Source: Bugula neritina (Eukaryota > Bryozoa > Gymnolaemata > Cheilostomatida > Bugulidae). Taken from it: DNA of 64,000 nt. Below, piece by piece: positions 13,274 through 28,200 of this stretch. Each line of letters starts with the position of its first letter. Within the stretch, counting starts at the first letter, position 1. Where the stretch lies: the NCBI GenBank assembly GCA_964035545.1, contig OZ037765.1, forward strand, positions 11,650,698 through 11,714,697. Reading direction: 5' to 3'. Under the pieces are notes generated by a model. It searched no databases, was not told where the DNA came from, and was given only the letters and a program-made list of their open reading frames with translations. A program made the translations under genes and the position numbers.

Positions 13274-16200
13274 GTAAGTGTATATTGTATAAACTAACAT
13301 ATAAGTACAACCAATAGATCTATATATGGTTCAATTAAGTTTCGACTGAATGTAAAGGATGGAGCTCTGTAAAGATAAAATTTATAACAAAAGTTCCATA
13401 AATGCTGAAACACAGCAAATATAAGTAATATAGTAATTATATCTAAATAAACAGATTAAAAAGAATATTGAAATAAAATATTATATGTAGCTTTACTTTA
13501 GAGATGATATTAACATAATAATATGTTTGTGTGTTTTACAGTTATTAAGCCTGTTCCCTAAAGACAAATGTTTTTTGCCTATAACAGCTTCTTTCCCTCT
13601 CTCTTTTCAATTTACCCAATGGTGGTGTGAAGAGATCCTTTTTATGATACTAACTAATCAAGTTACCATTTGGTAACATGAGAAAGAAGATCTTTTGCAA
13701 CAATAAAAGGAAACTGAGAATATGTGTTATGCTGCCTTCAAACATAATTCTTCAATTTTTAAATTACTCAATTGCATAGGGGCTTTATACTAAGAGTTGC
13801 TTTTATTGATGCAGCATAACTTAATAACCATATTTCACATCATAATTTATATGGCTGATGCACAATTGATTATTGCATGTTAGTCAAGCAGTTAAAGTTA
13901 TCATGCATTTAATATGCTTGCAGTCAGCACAATGTAGACAGCTCCAATTAAGGAAGTCAAAATCAAAGTTATATGAGAAGAAACTTGGCTACTTTTCACA
14001 GCAACGTCTTCACTCAATATTAGGTATGGGCATATAAAATCCTGAGGAGTTTATGCTATTGATAATGTTATCTTGATATGTTCAGGGAGTTATATAACTC
14101 TCAACTAAACTTTTATATTCCGATATGCTGGGAAATGTTATAATTACTGGAGGAAAGCAATGCCTTCGCCTTCTCAATGTGATATATCTTAGAATAAATC
14201 GAGCTTCAAAATTATTTTATGCAATTTTGAGCTTAATGCACTATGCACTAGTATATCAAAATATCTAATTATACATGCACATGCTAATTATAGTCTTATT
14301 AGTTCAATAAACCTACAGGCAAAGTTTGTTATGCAATATTTAATGGCAAGTTTTATATCTTTAACTTGTAAAGCTGGTAATAAAAATGATTTTTCAAAGT
14401 CTTATTAACGCAAATATTGTTATGAGTTTGCAATTTTCAACTAGAGCTTCTTACATACTCACCTTATATATTTATGAATATTCAGGTTGATTGAAATATT
14501 TACTGCTCATGAGTTATCTTTATTAATCCTTATCAGAATGTTGTTGATAAGATATATGACATATTTGCTACGTTATTGTAAAAACCTCTGTTTCTATACA
14601 TGTCACTTCCTTTTCTGTTCACCTCAGCCAAACTAGAATTTGCTTCATAAAACTTGCCTAAACTGGGTACAACTTCAATATCTGGCAACATTGTGAGCAT
14701 TACTTACAGCATTGATGCTCCTCTCAAAATTTCCAACTTGTATACTTTGAAGATATATTAGTCAGTTGTAAATGACCTAAGCTAGAAACTGTTTTTATTA
14801 CCTTTAAGAGTTGTCTTTTCAACAAGCTTTGACCAATAATTCGTGCTACTTACTGCTTTGTGCTGGATTATTCAGTTGTAATAAATATGAAGTTAATTTA
14901 ATATAATAGTATTTTTAACTTCCTACTTCATTTTATTTGCTACTTCAACTACAGGTTTTGAAACTACAACTGTTACAAGTAGTTTATCATAATATTTTAC
15001 TACCTGTTTTTATATTTCATTTCATCACTTTACTCTATTTTTCGTGAAACTGTCAAGTATTAAGCTAAATTCCCAGGTATTTAAAAGCACTTCACTCATA
15101 ATTAAACTTATATCAAAGATTTATTCGTACTGGAAACTTTAGTTACTTAAAAAGAAATAATTTATAGTAGCTTGTTGAAGGTATGGTTTAGCTTTGTATT
15201 GGCATAGTCATTGGCTATACTCATACACAACTCAGGGGCCTGCTTATGTAACAGCTATCTTTGCTTCTTCAATACCATATATGATATCTAAACACACATA
15301 TCAAAATTTGCTTTCTATTCTGTTGACAATATACCCACTTTAGACCAGCTGTAGCACCACTTCAGACTATCCACTGCCCACCATTATAACATTACTTTGC
15401 AGTACAAGTTCGCTGTGGTACAAAGTCTAATTATTTTCACCCTCCTATCACTAAACTTGCTAGCTATGAGTTATATGACCTGTGAAGTTAAGGTAATCTT
15501 AATCTTTATTCAAACCACCTCGAATAAAATTGTATGCCTTCAACTCTTTATCTACAATTTTATTGGTGTTGCACTTTAGCTTTTGCATTTCAAGTAGGTA
15601 CACTATGCATACACAGGTTCCAATACCTTCCTAGGTTTATGCTCTGTTATTGTGTTCTTATATTGACTCAATACTCTTTGATTACATCCACAGATTACTA
15701 ACTTAATAATTGAGAATAGGTGTTTGGTTGTTTGTAATTCATTTTTGATCTCACCATGAAGTTTTAATGCATACTAAGGGTAAGTTGAACATACTTTTAG
15801 AGTTGCTCATAATAGTAGGCTAATAGAGCTCATTAAATTAGCTAGTTCCTGATGTGTGCTTACAAGCAAATTACTTGTGATTTTATCTTAGTTCTCATGT
15901 TAATCACTTATAATTAAAGTATATAATATTTTTTTGTAAATAATAAGGGTTATCTCATTCTGGAATGAATCACTATTAGGCTTTTAAATTCTGCTGCTCT
16001 CAACCTTCACTAGTCGATCTTGTTATTTTACCTTGCTCACTTGTCTCAGGTATATAAGTTCTATGACTGCTCAATTTGCACCAACTCTCTGGGGGCCAAT
16101 CTGAGTTAAAAGTTTAATAATTGAGCATGTAGGTGTGCTGAATAAACAGGTTTAACTTATTTGTATTATATGCTAGAGATATTGATTATCCCTCTGGGAA

Positions 16201-19200
16201 AGTCTATTAACTAACAGGAAATTCAATTGCAAAGTATCTTTTGAACTGGCAGCGCACAATGCCTAGATAACTCTTAAAATAGGTTGTCGATTGTTTTTTC
16301 TGTATCATCTCCCCTGTCTAACTGACAGCTTAGTACTTTGACTGCATGGGTTATATATTATGAATATGCAACTTAGGCTCACTATCTGCTAAAACATTAT
16401 AGCTTCATATAAGTCATGTCAGTTCAACTTAATTACTAGCTGTGGAAGTCTGCATAATATTATACTTCGGCAAAGCTGCCACGTGATTAATGGCTCTGGT
16501 ATTAGAATTTTAATTATACACAATATAGCCATTCTTGAACCTCCTTCACTGCATCATTAATAGCCAGGCAATGTCCATGTAGCTTAAAGCATTATTGATT
16601 GGTGTGTGATGAATTGAAACTGACTATAATACTGGAATACTGTTGTTCTGTTACATTGAAAAGGTTTATTTACATCAGACTACAAATATAATGTACATTT
16701 TAGTTTTACTAAACCTGTAATACAATAATAAATGCTCTGTAATAGACAGTAGTGAGTCTGTACACAATATTTATCTATAGTTTATTTTGTGCATTGGTTT
16801 TGTGTGTAGCCATTATAGCTTCGCTATGCAGAACTTACTGCAGCAGGGGACACTGCCCTGCCTCACCCCAAACCCCAGGTCATAGTTTAAAATACTATGT
16901 AGATTGGCCTAGCAACTATGTTTTTTAACCCCAATCCCAAGTGTAGGATATAGACATTCAATCAATTTAAGAAATATCAAGTTTTCCACTAGTCTTGTGA
17001 TATTTCAACTATTAGGCTAGTTAAATTATTAAACTTATATGTATTGGAATTTCAAAGTACTACTATTTTTCTTTTGTCGAAATCACACATTGAATACCAG
17101 CAAAAACTGGTTTACATCTAAATACCAACATGTAGAAAAATGGTAAAGACTAAAGGGAAATATTGTACATTGTTTTTAATTTAAAATAATAATTAGTTAA
17201 ATTTTTTGACAATGAACTCTTTAATTATAAGAGTTCTTCTCTTTTTTATAGCTTAATTAATATGTTTTTGCAAACATGCAGCTAAGAGCTAAGTGGAGAT
17301 ATGCAAATGTTTATTTATATAATTATGATGTGTTCTACTTCAGTGAATAAACACTGAGTTTCAAATAGTTAGTTGAATAGTAGGCTACTAGCTGTAGAGT
17401 GTAAACTGTAGAGATTTCTGTCATAGCGCTTCGTACTCCTGAATGTGTGAGCTTAGTAAACTGTTGATGTCTACGAATGAACTAATTTCATGGCAATGAT
17501 TGACTTCATGAAGTGATGAAACGCATTTCTTCTTCAACAGCTAACTTGTGGCTATTTCAGTTGTCGAGTACTTGTTTTTTTTTTCAAGAAAATCTTGAAA
17601 ACTTGAAAGTTATTCTATGCAATTTTGTCAACATACTTTACATTTGGGGACATTAACATTGCAATTGTTGACATTGATGGTTAAACACAAGGAGATTGTG
17701 AAAGCATTTCTTAATAATTGCACACTGTTGAAAAGTTTGAGTCATTCTACACACTCATCATTAGAAACAACAAACCGGCACAGTTGAACTTTGGTGCAGC
17801 CTAGAATGAAATAGTGTGATAAAAACCTGGGAAAGGTGATGCAGGAGATATTTTAGAATAGATAAAGTTGTGATAAAGTTATTTCCCATTAGTTTGTATA
17901 ATATTAATTGTAATCATAAATCAATAAGATATGGTGACACAGTGGTTACTGCAGTTTTGATGATTTAAAATGTAAATTGACTAAGGTTCTTTGTTGCTAC
18001 ATGCATGCGGACAGTGAATGCCAAGGCCACAATTGTTACTGATAGATAAATGGGTCAAGTCTAAAATATGTGTGGGTAAAGTTTTACCAGTTGACGTTAG
18101 GCTTGTTTAAAAATCCAGTCCTGTTAATGGCCGGTACTTGGACTTGAAATACAGTTCAAAATCAATTTTACTATAGAACTTTGACAATTTTAAACATTTT
18201 CCAAGCAACAGCTGCCATTTTGTGCAACTAGGTTTTGATGTGTTCGTTTAATTTTAGTATAAGAAATTGTCTGACCTTTAGTTGTTGCAGGCTTGCCAAT
18301 ACAATGAAATTAAGAAGAGTAGTTGTGGTGCAAAAACTATTAGCTGTTGACTTGCTAATAGTTACTTACATGTAGATGATGGATATCTAGTTTTTCCTGG
18401 CTTGAAATAAACTTAATTTCAATTTTTTAACCCAAAGTTGTCAAATGAGTGAATGCAGTAGAGTACATGATAAATAATATTACATAGCCTTCATTGTACG
18501 CATTTTATTCTTTAGAAAAAACAGAGACTAGCCGTTTCAAATTTCAAGGTATTGTAGTAATATCTAGCGTGTCATAAAGCAAGGAATATGTTTTAACTAA
18601 ATGAAAAATGAAGAGTGTTTGGCTGTATTGTGTATTCAGTTCTTTTGTGCTTATATAAATGACATGTGAGAAAGCTGATTTCTTAAATTACTCAACACAC
18701 AAGGATTCCAGTCGACTGGAAAGTCTATTAATCTTGTTGATTACTGTCTGACGAAATCTAATAGGACTGTAAGTGTTATCACTTATATACTTGACATCAT
18801 CTTTATAAACTTTTTATACATCTAGCAATGTGTGTATCTACTTTTTTGACTTTAATGTTCATTGCCTGTTCTCTACTTGTATAGTTTCCAAAATCAATTT
18901 TCAAGTTGTTGGTTCGGTTAGTGAACACATCTGAGTTATATTATGCTATTGATTCTCACAACTGCTATAATCACCTTATACTTCAACCCGTTAAAATAAG
19001 AAAAAAAAACCTATGAAAAAACTAGCCTCTCTGGTTGAGGTATATATTATGGTAAACAGAGTAGCAACTCATGAGCCTTTTTAACTTTGTCCACAAAGAT
19101 TAGTAGTCTGCTAGCCAACTATGAGTTATGAGATATGACAAAGCAAAGTATAAACCCAAACTGTAGTCAGTGATAATAAATAAGTATATTTATTATCTGT

Positions 19201-22200
19201 AGTCGCAACTTGCTAGTGGTTGATGGTGATTTTCCTTGTCAACAACCATGACAAAATTATTGTTTGATGTCATGGTTGAACATCGTCTACAATGATAAGC
19301 ATGGCTGATGAACAGTGTTTATGGTGGTAATAATAGAGGCATTAGCTGAGGTCATTGGACCAAAACAATGCTAAATCAATCGAGTTGAAACACATTATTG
19401 TTATAGTAATTGTACTCGCAGGGAGATGCACATCTACTAAGAGTGTAATATTAATACACGCGTTTATTCTATCTCTAGCTCACAGTAGTTACACCTACTG
19501 GCTACGCCTACTCCGTTTTGAGCTCGAACTCAAAAACCAAGTGGTTTACAATTTAGTTTTACTTTAAACTTTAGAGGATTTTGACATCCTAAATTTACTT
19601 GAAATTGGGTGAGTCCTAGAAATATCCTTCATTCTTTGTGTTTATGTTATATTATTATTAATATACTTATACTATTTGCTTCAAGTTCGAAGCTCAAGTC
19701 TTATACTTATAGTCATATCAGTTAAAGTTAAACTTTTACTAATAGTAATACTTAAAGTTAATCTTATATCTGGCAGTTCATACTTATAGTTAATAGCTAT
19801 ACATGTATTTGTAAAGTTCTACAAGTATAGCTTGTAGTTGTAAGTATAAGACTAAGCATAACTTTAGACTTAGTTCTGTTTTTAATGTTCGCGTCAATTT
19901 AAATTTTATCTCAGCTTTACTTACTCTTAGCTTAGGTTTACCTATGGGCTATGGCTAGCCTCAGGTTTTGTCTGGTCAACTTTTGGCATTTACTTTTCTA
20001 TTAGTATTAGTATTTTTCTACTGCTTTCCGACCCTGCCATCCTTGAAAGAGAAAGTGAAACTCTAACTAGTAACACCAAGTCTAACTACTAACTAGTATA
20101 CTCATACTGTAAGTGTATTAGTATACAACTGCAAGTACAAGTCTTCTAGTAATACTTTTAATAACATATAACTAATAAGCCTAAGGAGTAAGGAGTTTTG
20201 GCTAAACTGTTACTGTTAGTCAATGTTCAATATTGAATATAAATTTCATTGAGCTAAATCACTGGGGACTGATTACTATGTCCATTATGATAATTTAGTC
20301 CATGTGTATGATTATTTAACAAGAATGTAATTGTATGTATGTAGTTGGAAGTCTGCATGTTAACTATTATAATTATAACAATCACAGTGCTTTGTTTTTG
20401 TGGTTGTCACTTACAGTCACAGTCAGTGTCACTTGAACTGTTACAACAACATGAACTTGAAGCTAATTTAAATTAAAATTGGTAATTAGTTACATCAAAA
20501 TCAAAATGTTCATGTTCATGTTGATGGTATTTCTACTTGTAGTTGTTAGAAATTCATGCTGATACTGGTGCTGTACCATATATTTATAAATTTTTATTTT
20601 ATACCTATTATTATCATCGTTATGCCATTGCCATAGTAGTTTATTATAAATCATTGATGTTATTTTGACTTACTCTTGGGGACTGTCATAGTCATACTGA
20701 TACTCATTAAGATTAATAAATAAAATAGTAATACTTATACTGATAGTAATACGTGACTTTACCAAGATGGCTCTCAATATCACTTGCTTATTATAATTAT
20801 CAGTTATCACTACGATCAGTGTGAATATTATTATAAACTCAAACTAAAACCCTTAAAGTTAATCATCATCATGGTTGCAAATGCAGTGCTTGTGAGCATT
20901 AGTGTTCAGCGACCATGTTTCATTGTTTGTTAAATTTACCTTATATTTGCTCAATTTGATCTAATCAGAATGGTAACCAAAAGCAAAAGCTAAGGAATGA
21001 TGAGTACGAGTTTCACATTTCTCTACACTTTATATTGATGTTGTTTCATTTTGTATTAGTATAAGTGTATAACTATAACATTAATTCTAACTATGTTTTT
21101 TTCCCCAATAATAATTATAATGATTGAATAGTTATAGTATATCAGTATTAAATTTAATGTTATGTTTGCCTTTGTTTTTACTAAAACAAGTGTAACTACT
21201 TTAAAAGTTTTAAATTTACCTAATGACCACTTTTCTAGTGAACCAAGTCTGATTAGCAACTGCTGTTGAAACTTGTATTACTTTTTTTCTCAAGTGTAGT
21301 AGTTATTTCCTTGGCTTTTTGAAAGCAAATAAACGGCAGTCACAGTAATACCAGTCACTATGAGGAAACGCAGTTGTAGTACCTACACCAATTCTACTTA
21401 TAGTTGTGTTTCAAGTTTGAAACTCATCGCACATTCGTTTTCTCAGTTGGGCCTTATGGTTGGTCATGACTAGAGCTTTACAAAAGGAAGATTGTTAGTT
21501 AATGATTATGCTGGTACTTGCATAAACTTATTTTGCTCAGCAACCTTAGGTAGGCAGTATAATCTTGAAATTATATTCACTTGCACCAATTGCATACCAT
21601 CAAAATGATATCATATAGAAATATGGAAGGGGTATGGGTGTAGCTGAAATGAATTCGGTTTGCTTGTGTTCAAGTCATTATAATACTAAAATGATAGTTT
21701 TTCTAGCTTTATGCTTTATAATTGATTGGCATTTTAATGTAGATGTTATAATTATACAATAAAATGTAATTTACAAGGGCTAGTCAGCAGAAAGTTAATA
21801 CATTATTGAAACAGTATATGGTTATTTTCACGGTGAAACGAGGTTACTAGATAAATCTTTAAAAAAGACACTGTCTAGCACTCTAGCTACTCTCTCTAGC
21901 TATCTAGCAGGCATGGTTGACATCCGGCAGTTAGCTGCATCTGATAATTATAGGATTTGCAGTGGGCTGTGCCAGCTGTAAGGCTGTCACTGTCTATTAA
22001 ATCTTATATAAGCAATACAATTATTGTCTAGAAATATGATATGATTGTTTTGAAGAACAAGCGTGTCACTCAGGCCTACAAATGAAAGTGAATTACCTGT
22101 TAGCACTTGTCATCTAAGCTAATATTTTCCTGGGCAAAGTAACAGTTTTATCTTCATAATATGTAAAACGCAAATAACATAACTTTTTTCCAGCTTTAAC

Positions 22201-25200
22201 TGAGTTCACTTAACTATTTTGCTTAGTGGGTGTACTTCACGAACGATATGTTAATTTAGGCAATAAATTTCTAGCTCAATTGTAGCTGTTTTGTGGGTGT
22301 TATAGTTATTTATAGCAATTCAAGATTAGAATGTCCCAATAAAGTTGAGCAATTTAGTTCAGAATCAGCAAAACAAGGCTCTTCATGTCATTACATAGAC
22401 AGTAGATATCTCTATTTAGTTATCTGTAATGTATAAACAAGTTGTAAAATAGATTGACAGTCAGCTGAGCATAGAATAATGCAACCTTTTGCTGAATCAA
22501 TAGTTAATAGCTGCTCAAGTCTGCCACGCAGTCACTGATTTCATTGGCATGTCGTAGGGAGTTATATTTCTTCTGTACAGTTGAGCCGATTGAGATGAGG
22601 AGAGCCTAAATTCTAAAACATTCGAGTGTCAGGTCCTTCTTGTTTATTAACTTTTGCTGTGCATTCACACCATCTAGTTATTATTAACTCTAGAGTCTAG
22701 TTGTTGTGGTTAATGTGGTATTTGTTTGATAAAGGTTTGTGGTTTGTGTTAGTTAATAGATAGTCGTTTTTCGATAGCACTGTCCAGCGTGAAACTGTGG
22801 GTAGCTTGCCAAGTGCCGATCGTCTGTCGTCTGCAGTAGTCGTCTGCAGTGGTTGCCAACTGCGCAAGGCTGCTAAGTTTCTTAATTAACTTATTCCGTT
22901 GCAGGGATTTCCTTGTTTTTAGTCTTGTGTAGTTTTATTCAATAACAATTAAAAGTAGTGACCAGTGACTATTTTTAGAATGTAAAGTTTCCCCCAACTA
23001 ATTGACTTACAGTGATTGCTTGTGTAGTGACTCAAAATCACATATGTATTCCATAGGTTCTTCCCGGGCCATAGTTTTCAGAGATGTCTGACTCATAATT
23101 GTATGAGGTCTGGCAATTGATTAATACAACTAGTGGACCTACACATACATACATACATACAGGACCTAAGCGTACATACGTACAGTCTTCTACTATGCTT
23201 GCTGGTTTGCATGAGGAAATTTCATACCCAGTCATTATTTGTATAAGTGGAAAGTTTGTTATCAGGTAATTAAAGGATAAGATATTAGTAGACTTAAGTT
23301 GTGGTAATGAAGATGTTAGCACTTTCACAAGGTGTCAGCTGGTGTCACTCCGAGTACCTTTAGTCGTTCAACCTTACATATCTACTAGCTGTCACTTTCC
23401 TTTACCTTAATAGCTATTTTTAGCTCATTATAAAACCTAACTTTTTGCTTTATGAAATCTCGTTGCAATATTTTGCCTAAACTATGGAGGTTAGTAAGCT
23501 GGCAGCTCAAATGACTGGACTTTCTAATAGCAAGTGCAGAGTATGTAAACTCAACGTACTAAAGTTGCAGTGCAAACATGGGTTAGAGTGAGTGCATTTG
23601 AGTTTACAGTTTGCTTATATCATTATTGGCTGAATCTCACATTAAATCAACAGGATTTTTATTCCATTTCCTGTTAGTTGTAACGTCTTCCTTAGCAAAT
23701 AACGACAATCAAACGAGTGATGAAACTACGGTCTCTATTTAGGGCATGGTGGATTGACATTACTCTGTACACTTGAGAACATTTGCGATCATGTTCAGTC
23801 ATCAATTGGGTTACTCATATGTGGGTATTGATTACACAGCCTGGCCTCTTGCTCAAGGAACTAACCCAGTGTTTCAATTTTGTAAAGCGTGTTTACTTGT
23901 TGACAGTAAACAAATATAATTCCAATGTACGCTCCACATTCACTCGTTATCAAAGTGAATGTGAACGTTGTTCACGGTGAATAGGTTTACAATGCCTTTA
24001 CAAGTTTGGTATGCATCACCTTCTATTTCTTCACTTTGATGCAGACTGAGCAAGCTTGATCACCCAGTCTTTTCCGCGCTACACAAATACAATAAGAGCA
24101 GGTGATTTAGTTTCATTAGTAAGCTTTTTGGTTCACACCCCACTCCATTTCACTACTTACACTCGTCATCAGAGTTATGAAAGAGGAAACCAATACCTCG
24201 TGCCATCAAGTGTTAGAAAGTGCTATTAATATAATTTCAAGGGAATATTGTTAAATGACAATAAAAGTTGACATTTCCTTAATTGCTTCACCAGTGACCA
24301 ACCTATAGTAGTGGGGAAGAGTTATTTGAGTAAAAAACAACATTTTATTGGTCATTTAAACTATTGATAGATATTTTGAGTTTCACTGAGAGTATTTTTA
24401 GTTGACTGCATTGCTACTTTAGCTAGTTACTAGTTGGGTGTCCACTCTGTTCATTGTTCTCATGTCTAACAAGTTAATAGCATTTCTTCCTAATCTGTAA
24501 AGTCAACGTAGACAGGTACTGTTGATTCAGGTAAGGATTACAGCATTAGGTGTATGATTGAGGTCTAAAACCCATGCTATTTTGATTTCACCAATTTTGT
24601 AGCTGTCATATTAAGATTGAATCTGGGAGATTGAAGGAAGGCTGTTGTAAAGCATTTCTTTGATTGTAAATAGGCTACAAGAGGGTTATTGACACATTGG
24701 GTTCCAGAAATGAAGTGATATATATGCAGTGGGGTGATGATAACTTCTCAAATGTTGTGAACCTGTTAAAAGTTGTCTGCAATGAATGGTTATATAAGCA
24801 GCTCCGAGTTGGAGGTGATTGAGTGCAGTAGTTTGTGGTTCTCGAGTACAGAGTTAAGGGGTTTTAATAAACTCCAACTCCAAACTCCAGAATTGCAAAC
24901 TGCTGCACTCAATCACTCCCAACTCGGCGCTGCTTATAGAACCATTAGTCCTCAATGGATGTTTAGTGAATAATTACTAACTACTAGATATGGGGGGGGG
25001 GGGGGTGGGAGTGCCTAGTTGTTTAGTGGATGTGGAACCCTAATATGTGCTTGGATTAACGCTAAATCATGTCAACGAGCAAGTAGACTTTTTATAATTA
25101 CCAAAGTTGTATGTACTGAATATAGCATCGGTGTATAGTTTACCAACACATCTACGTTACATTCAGTGCTCTCAGCATTTACAATACATCTGTATTGTCA

Positions 25201-28200
25201 GTTGTATGCCTGTCACTGTCCAAGAGGTAGAGACTGATATACTGGTAACACACAACGCAGCTACTGCAACTGTTTACTCACGACTTGTCATGTTTTATAA
25301 ATTGCTCTTCCATGGCTAACGACCTCTACTGCGCATCCAGTAACGGCTGTATACTGGGAGCAGCTGGCTTGCTCTACACTGCATATTGGCAGGCAGTGCT
25401 TCTAATTATAATATTTATAATATCTATCTGCTGGTAAATATTGACTGTTGTAATAAGGTGTATAAGTGCCTAGCAAAATAACTCTGCAGTTAGTATGCTG
25501 TCAAGTATGGAGTACCAGCATAGTACTTTGTAAATAACCTGAAGTCTACTGATACGCAGTCATCTAGGAATATAGGCTAACTTTTCCTCCATCCTCTTCA
25601 GTTCTCTTGGAACTGTCTTTGCCCCAAGTTGCTGTTTTTACACTTCCTATACTCATTGATGAGCTCGGTGAACCTATTTTCTGGCTGCATAAGCAACCGA
25701 GGTATTGAAGCGGTAGATATATCCACAGTTTCAACTAAAGCATATAAGAAACTTTGTGTTGTTAACATTTTGAGCTAGCTATCATATGAAATGCTTACAC
25801 ACCTTCCTGTAACAGTTCTATATGCTGATTTCTCTTTCCATATTTAGCAGAAAAGGTCATGAAAAGATAACTATACTTAATCTGTATTGTTTCAAAAAAT
25901 ATTTTAGTTGCTTCTAGTTCTCAACTTTTCTTCAAAAAGTGTGTAAACTCTAAATCACTTTTGTAGCATTCTTCTCGTTACTCCATGAAAACTTAAGCTA
26001 TTGGTGACAGACTTTACTTGCCTTGAGAGCTTTCTATAGGGAAAGCTTTACATATTGTTCACAAATCTGCTGTGAGGTGGATAGTATGGGATGTTGGTTA
26101 ATGTTTATAGGAATCTGTAAATATTTAACAATGTAATTCTCTTTTGTTAGTATATTAAGCAATAAGTCAAGACTCTGTATTACTTGCCAAGTAAAAATTG
26201 TGTTATTTTCTCTTTTTTGACACATCTCACAATAAGAAATTGCTACCTGTTGCTGTATAAACAGCTAGGTCAAAACCTTTGTATATTTGAGTTGCATTTT
26301 TTGGCTAAGATGCAGTAGTTGGCCTTTTGCCATGTTTATACTGATACAGTTGCATTATTTAATAACGCCTTGAAAGTTACCTAGAGACTAGAAACTGTAG
26401 GAGGTATAGCTTGCTGTCACCAGCTGTACAGTTGGCTGACTTGCAGTATATGACCAATTCCTAAAAGCTTCTGCAACTAGGAACCTTGGCTAATATATTT
26501 TATTGCAATGAGTAAAACATAAATCTCTCAGTTCCTGAATTGCCAATTTTAATTTTTTTCATTTGGTTGCTAACCAGTTCAGTTGAGTTGCTACTCAGCA
26601 CTAGGCAGGCATACTAACTGATTACTAGACTGTACAAAGGGTATGATCGCTGTCAGTGGACTAAGGACTTTGGATTAACTTAAAGCTGACCACAACTCAC
26701 TCTCCAAATCTTCTCCTGATAAATATGCAGTACTTACTAAGCTGAGGGTGTGACTGTGGTGTGTCAGCCCTAAATTCTAGTTATGATGGTAGAACTTTAT
26801 AGATCTAAAAAAGTAGTATTAGTTCTAGCAAACACAATTATGAGTATTATGATTACTTGTTTATGAAATCAAGTGGTTGTGCTTGAACCAAGTTACAAAC
26901 TCAAGCTACAGAAAAATTTACATTTTAGTTTTCAAGATAAATATTTGACTTTGTACTTGGAATGTTAGAAATCACTATTATAATCTGATGCCTGTTCCAT
27001 AAATGATGTCTCATTTCTTTATCCAAATGAGTTGGGTGGTACCATTACTCTGTGGTAATGTCGTCATGACTAACATAGATGGTGGATTTTTCAATCCAGT
27101 ATCATCACCAGTTTCTGAAAATAATTAGTGAACATGTCATGATCTGGCAGGTTTAGGTTTCAAACATCAATTATTTAATTTGTTTACCAGGCATTTAGTA
27201 AAATGGATTTGCAAACATCTAGATTAGGCTGTGTTATGTCCTGTTATCAAGCTGTCTAGAATCTAGATGATTTTCAAAACTATTCCATTCTATAGTTTCG
27301 AAAACTTGGCCCAGGAAAAGAGTAATAAGCCTTTTACAGAAGGTATTTCTCAGTCTATGGTCGAGATTAGCCTGACTTCCATACATTTTATGAAATAAAC
27401 AAAAAATGATATTGGAAATGCGCTTCCTAAACTTTTTTCTTTGTTTTAAAATATAATAATATAACAATTTACATTTGGGTCCAGTTAGTCATTGAAGGCT
27501 GGGGCCAGAGGTGGGTTTTGTTTATCAACCTAATTAGTATTAATTATTTGACATTTTAGTCACATAATTGGCTGCTTATTTGACATCTCAAGTGTAAGTT
27601 ACTCAGCCGTTCACAACTCAGTCCACCCACTTTGCTCTCAAAGCGTCCACTCCCCTTGCATTCTTATGTGTAATTATCAGTTACAAGTTTTCTCATGGTA
27701 TTTCTATTACCAATATGATCTAAAAAGACAATCCACGATATACAAGCCTACCTATTTTCTTTCTGCTAAAATTTTTTACTTTATAAATCATGTGTAAATG
27801 CCAAAGCCAAAACCTTGCATGAAACCAAAGAAATGTTGGTCAGGTCAAAAACTTTTCAGGCTTGTTACTAAAAGTTGTTTGACAGAAAATGTTAACTACA
27901 GATGTTACACTAGGTCTTCTCTAGCCATATTTTGATAATGTAGCAGCTGCTGTTGTTGCCTTCACTCCCAGTATGCTCTGGCCTTATCCAAATACACAGA
28001 GTGCAATGTGTACAAGTTATTAATTTAATTTTGCATTACTATGGTTTTCCAATAGCAGAAGCTGCTATGGATTAATTTTTCTATATAGTTAAAATAATGA
28101 CTTGCTACAGGGGATATCTGAAATACAGCTGATGTATGAGTCTTTATGCCTTCTACTATCTAACATAATCCTGCAATTATAATTAGTAGAGATGATGTTA

